A DNA stretch of 5,849 nt, taken from positions 1-5,849 of the forward strand of contig JASHYF010000169.1 in the NCBI GenBank assembly GCA_030043235.1. The letters run 5' to 3'. The stretch is from Solirubrobacteraceae bacterium. Lineage in GTDB: Bacteria > Actinomycetota > Thermoleophilia > Solirubrobacterales > Solirubrobacteraceae. The notes beneath the pieces were generated by a model. That model was not told the DNA's origin. It ran no database searches and saw nothing but the letters and a program-made list of their open reading frames with translations. The position numbers and the translations under genes are program-made. Within the stretch, counting starts at the first letter, position 1; the number at the start of each line of letters is the position of its first letter. Shown here in pieces: positions 5,823-5,849 of the stretch.

Positions 5823-5849
5823 CCGCGGGGCCGGCGCGGGCGCCGGAGG

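Noticed and set aside
5755..5828. 13-bp direct repeat CGCCCACCCGCGG at 5755-5767 and 5816-5828, plus hairpin CCCGCG/CGCGGG at 5761-5776
   Set aside because: Short, GC-only, in different reading frames, and inside or at the low-complexity N-terminal coding region; consistent with base composition.

Overview
The window is a GC-rich stretch (roughly 70% GC by eye) from what looks like a high-GC actinobacterium. The style of the polymerase/ligase protein (motifs such as SLVDWTWYVPG and LCAGWLAGRGPL), GTG starts and weak Shine-Dalgarno signals would suit the class Thermoleophilia (Solirubrobacterales-like). That assignment is an inference from remembered family members, not from a search.

It holds four protein genes of a surface-glycan (exopolysaccharide/O-antigen type) locus, arranged as two convergent pairs around one divergent intergenic gap. 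(1) Bases 18-1667, plus: polyprenyl-phosphate sugar-1-phosphate transferase, the initiating enzyme that loads the first sugar on the lipid carrier. (2) 1770-2777, minus: a GT4/GT-B glycosyltransferase that would extend the lipid-linked glycan. (3) 2873-3499, plus: a class I SAM-dependent methyltransferase. (4) 3387-5822, minus: a many-TM O-antigen ligase/Wzy-type membrane protein with a C-terminal TPR domain, which would polymerise or transfer the finished glycan outside the membrane. Genes 1 and 4 both have frames open to the window edge, so their 5' ends may lie outside.

The most unusual feature is the 169-bp stretch 1653-1821 between convergent genes 1 and 2. It contains a 60-bp direct repeat (59/60 identical, copies 109 bp apart) and several hairpins. 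Copy 1 contains the last four codons and stop of the sugar transferase, including the family-typical C-terminal Gly-Ala-Tyr. Copy 2 therefore looks like a duplicated gene end, and it now supplies the last 16 residues and the stop of the glycosyltransferase on the other strand. The only mismatch between the copies lies in a hairpin loop, so every stem is intact.

Genes 3 and 4 overlap tail to tail by 113 bp, more than is usual, and the ligase has a basic, Trp/Arg-rich loop inserted between membrane segments. I found no tRNA, rRNA, CRISPR array, transposase, toxin-antitoxin or defence gene. Apart from the repeat region, this reads as an ordinary glycan-assembly locus.
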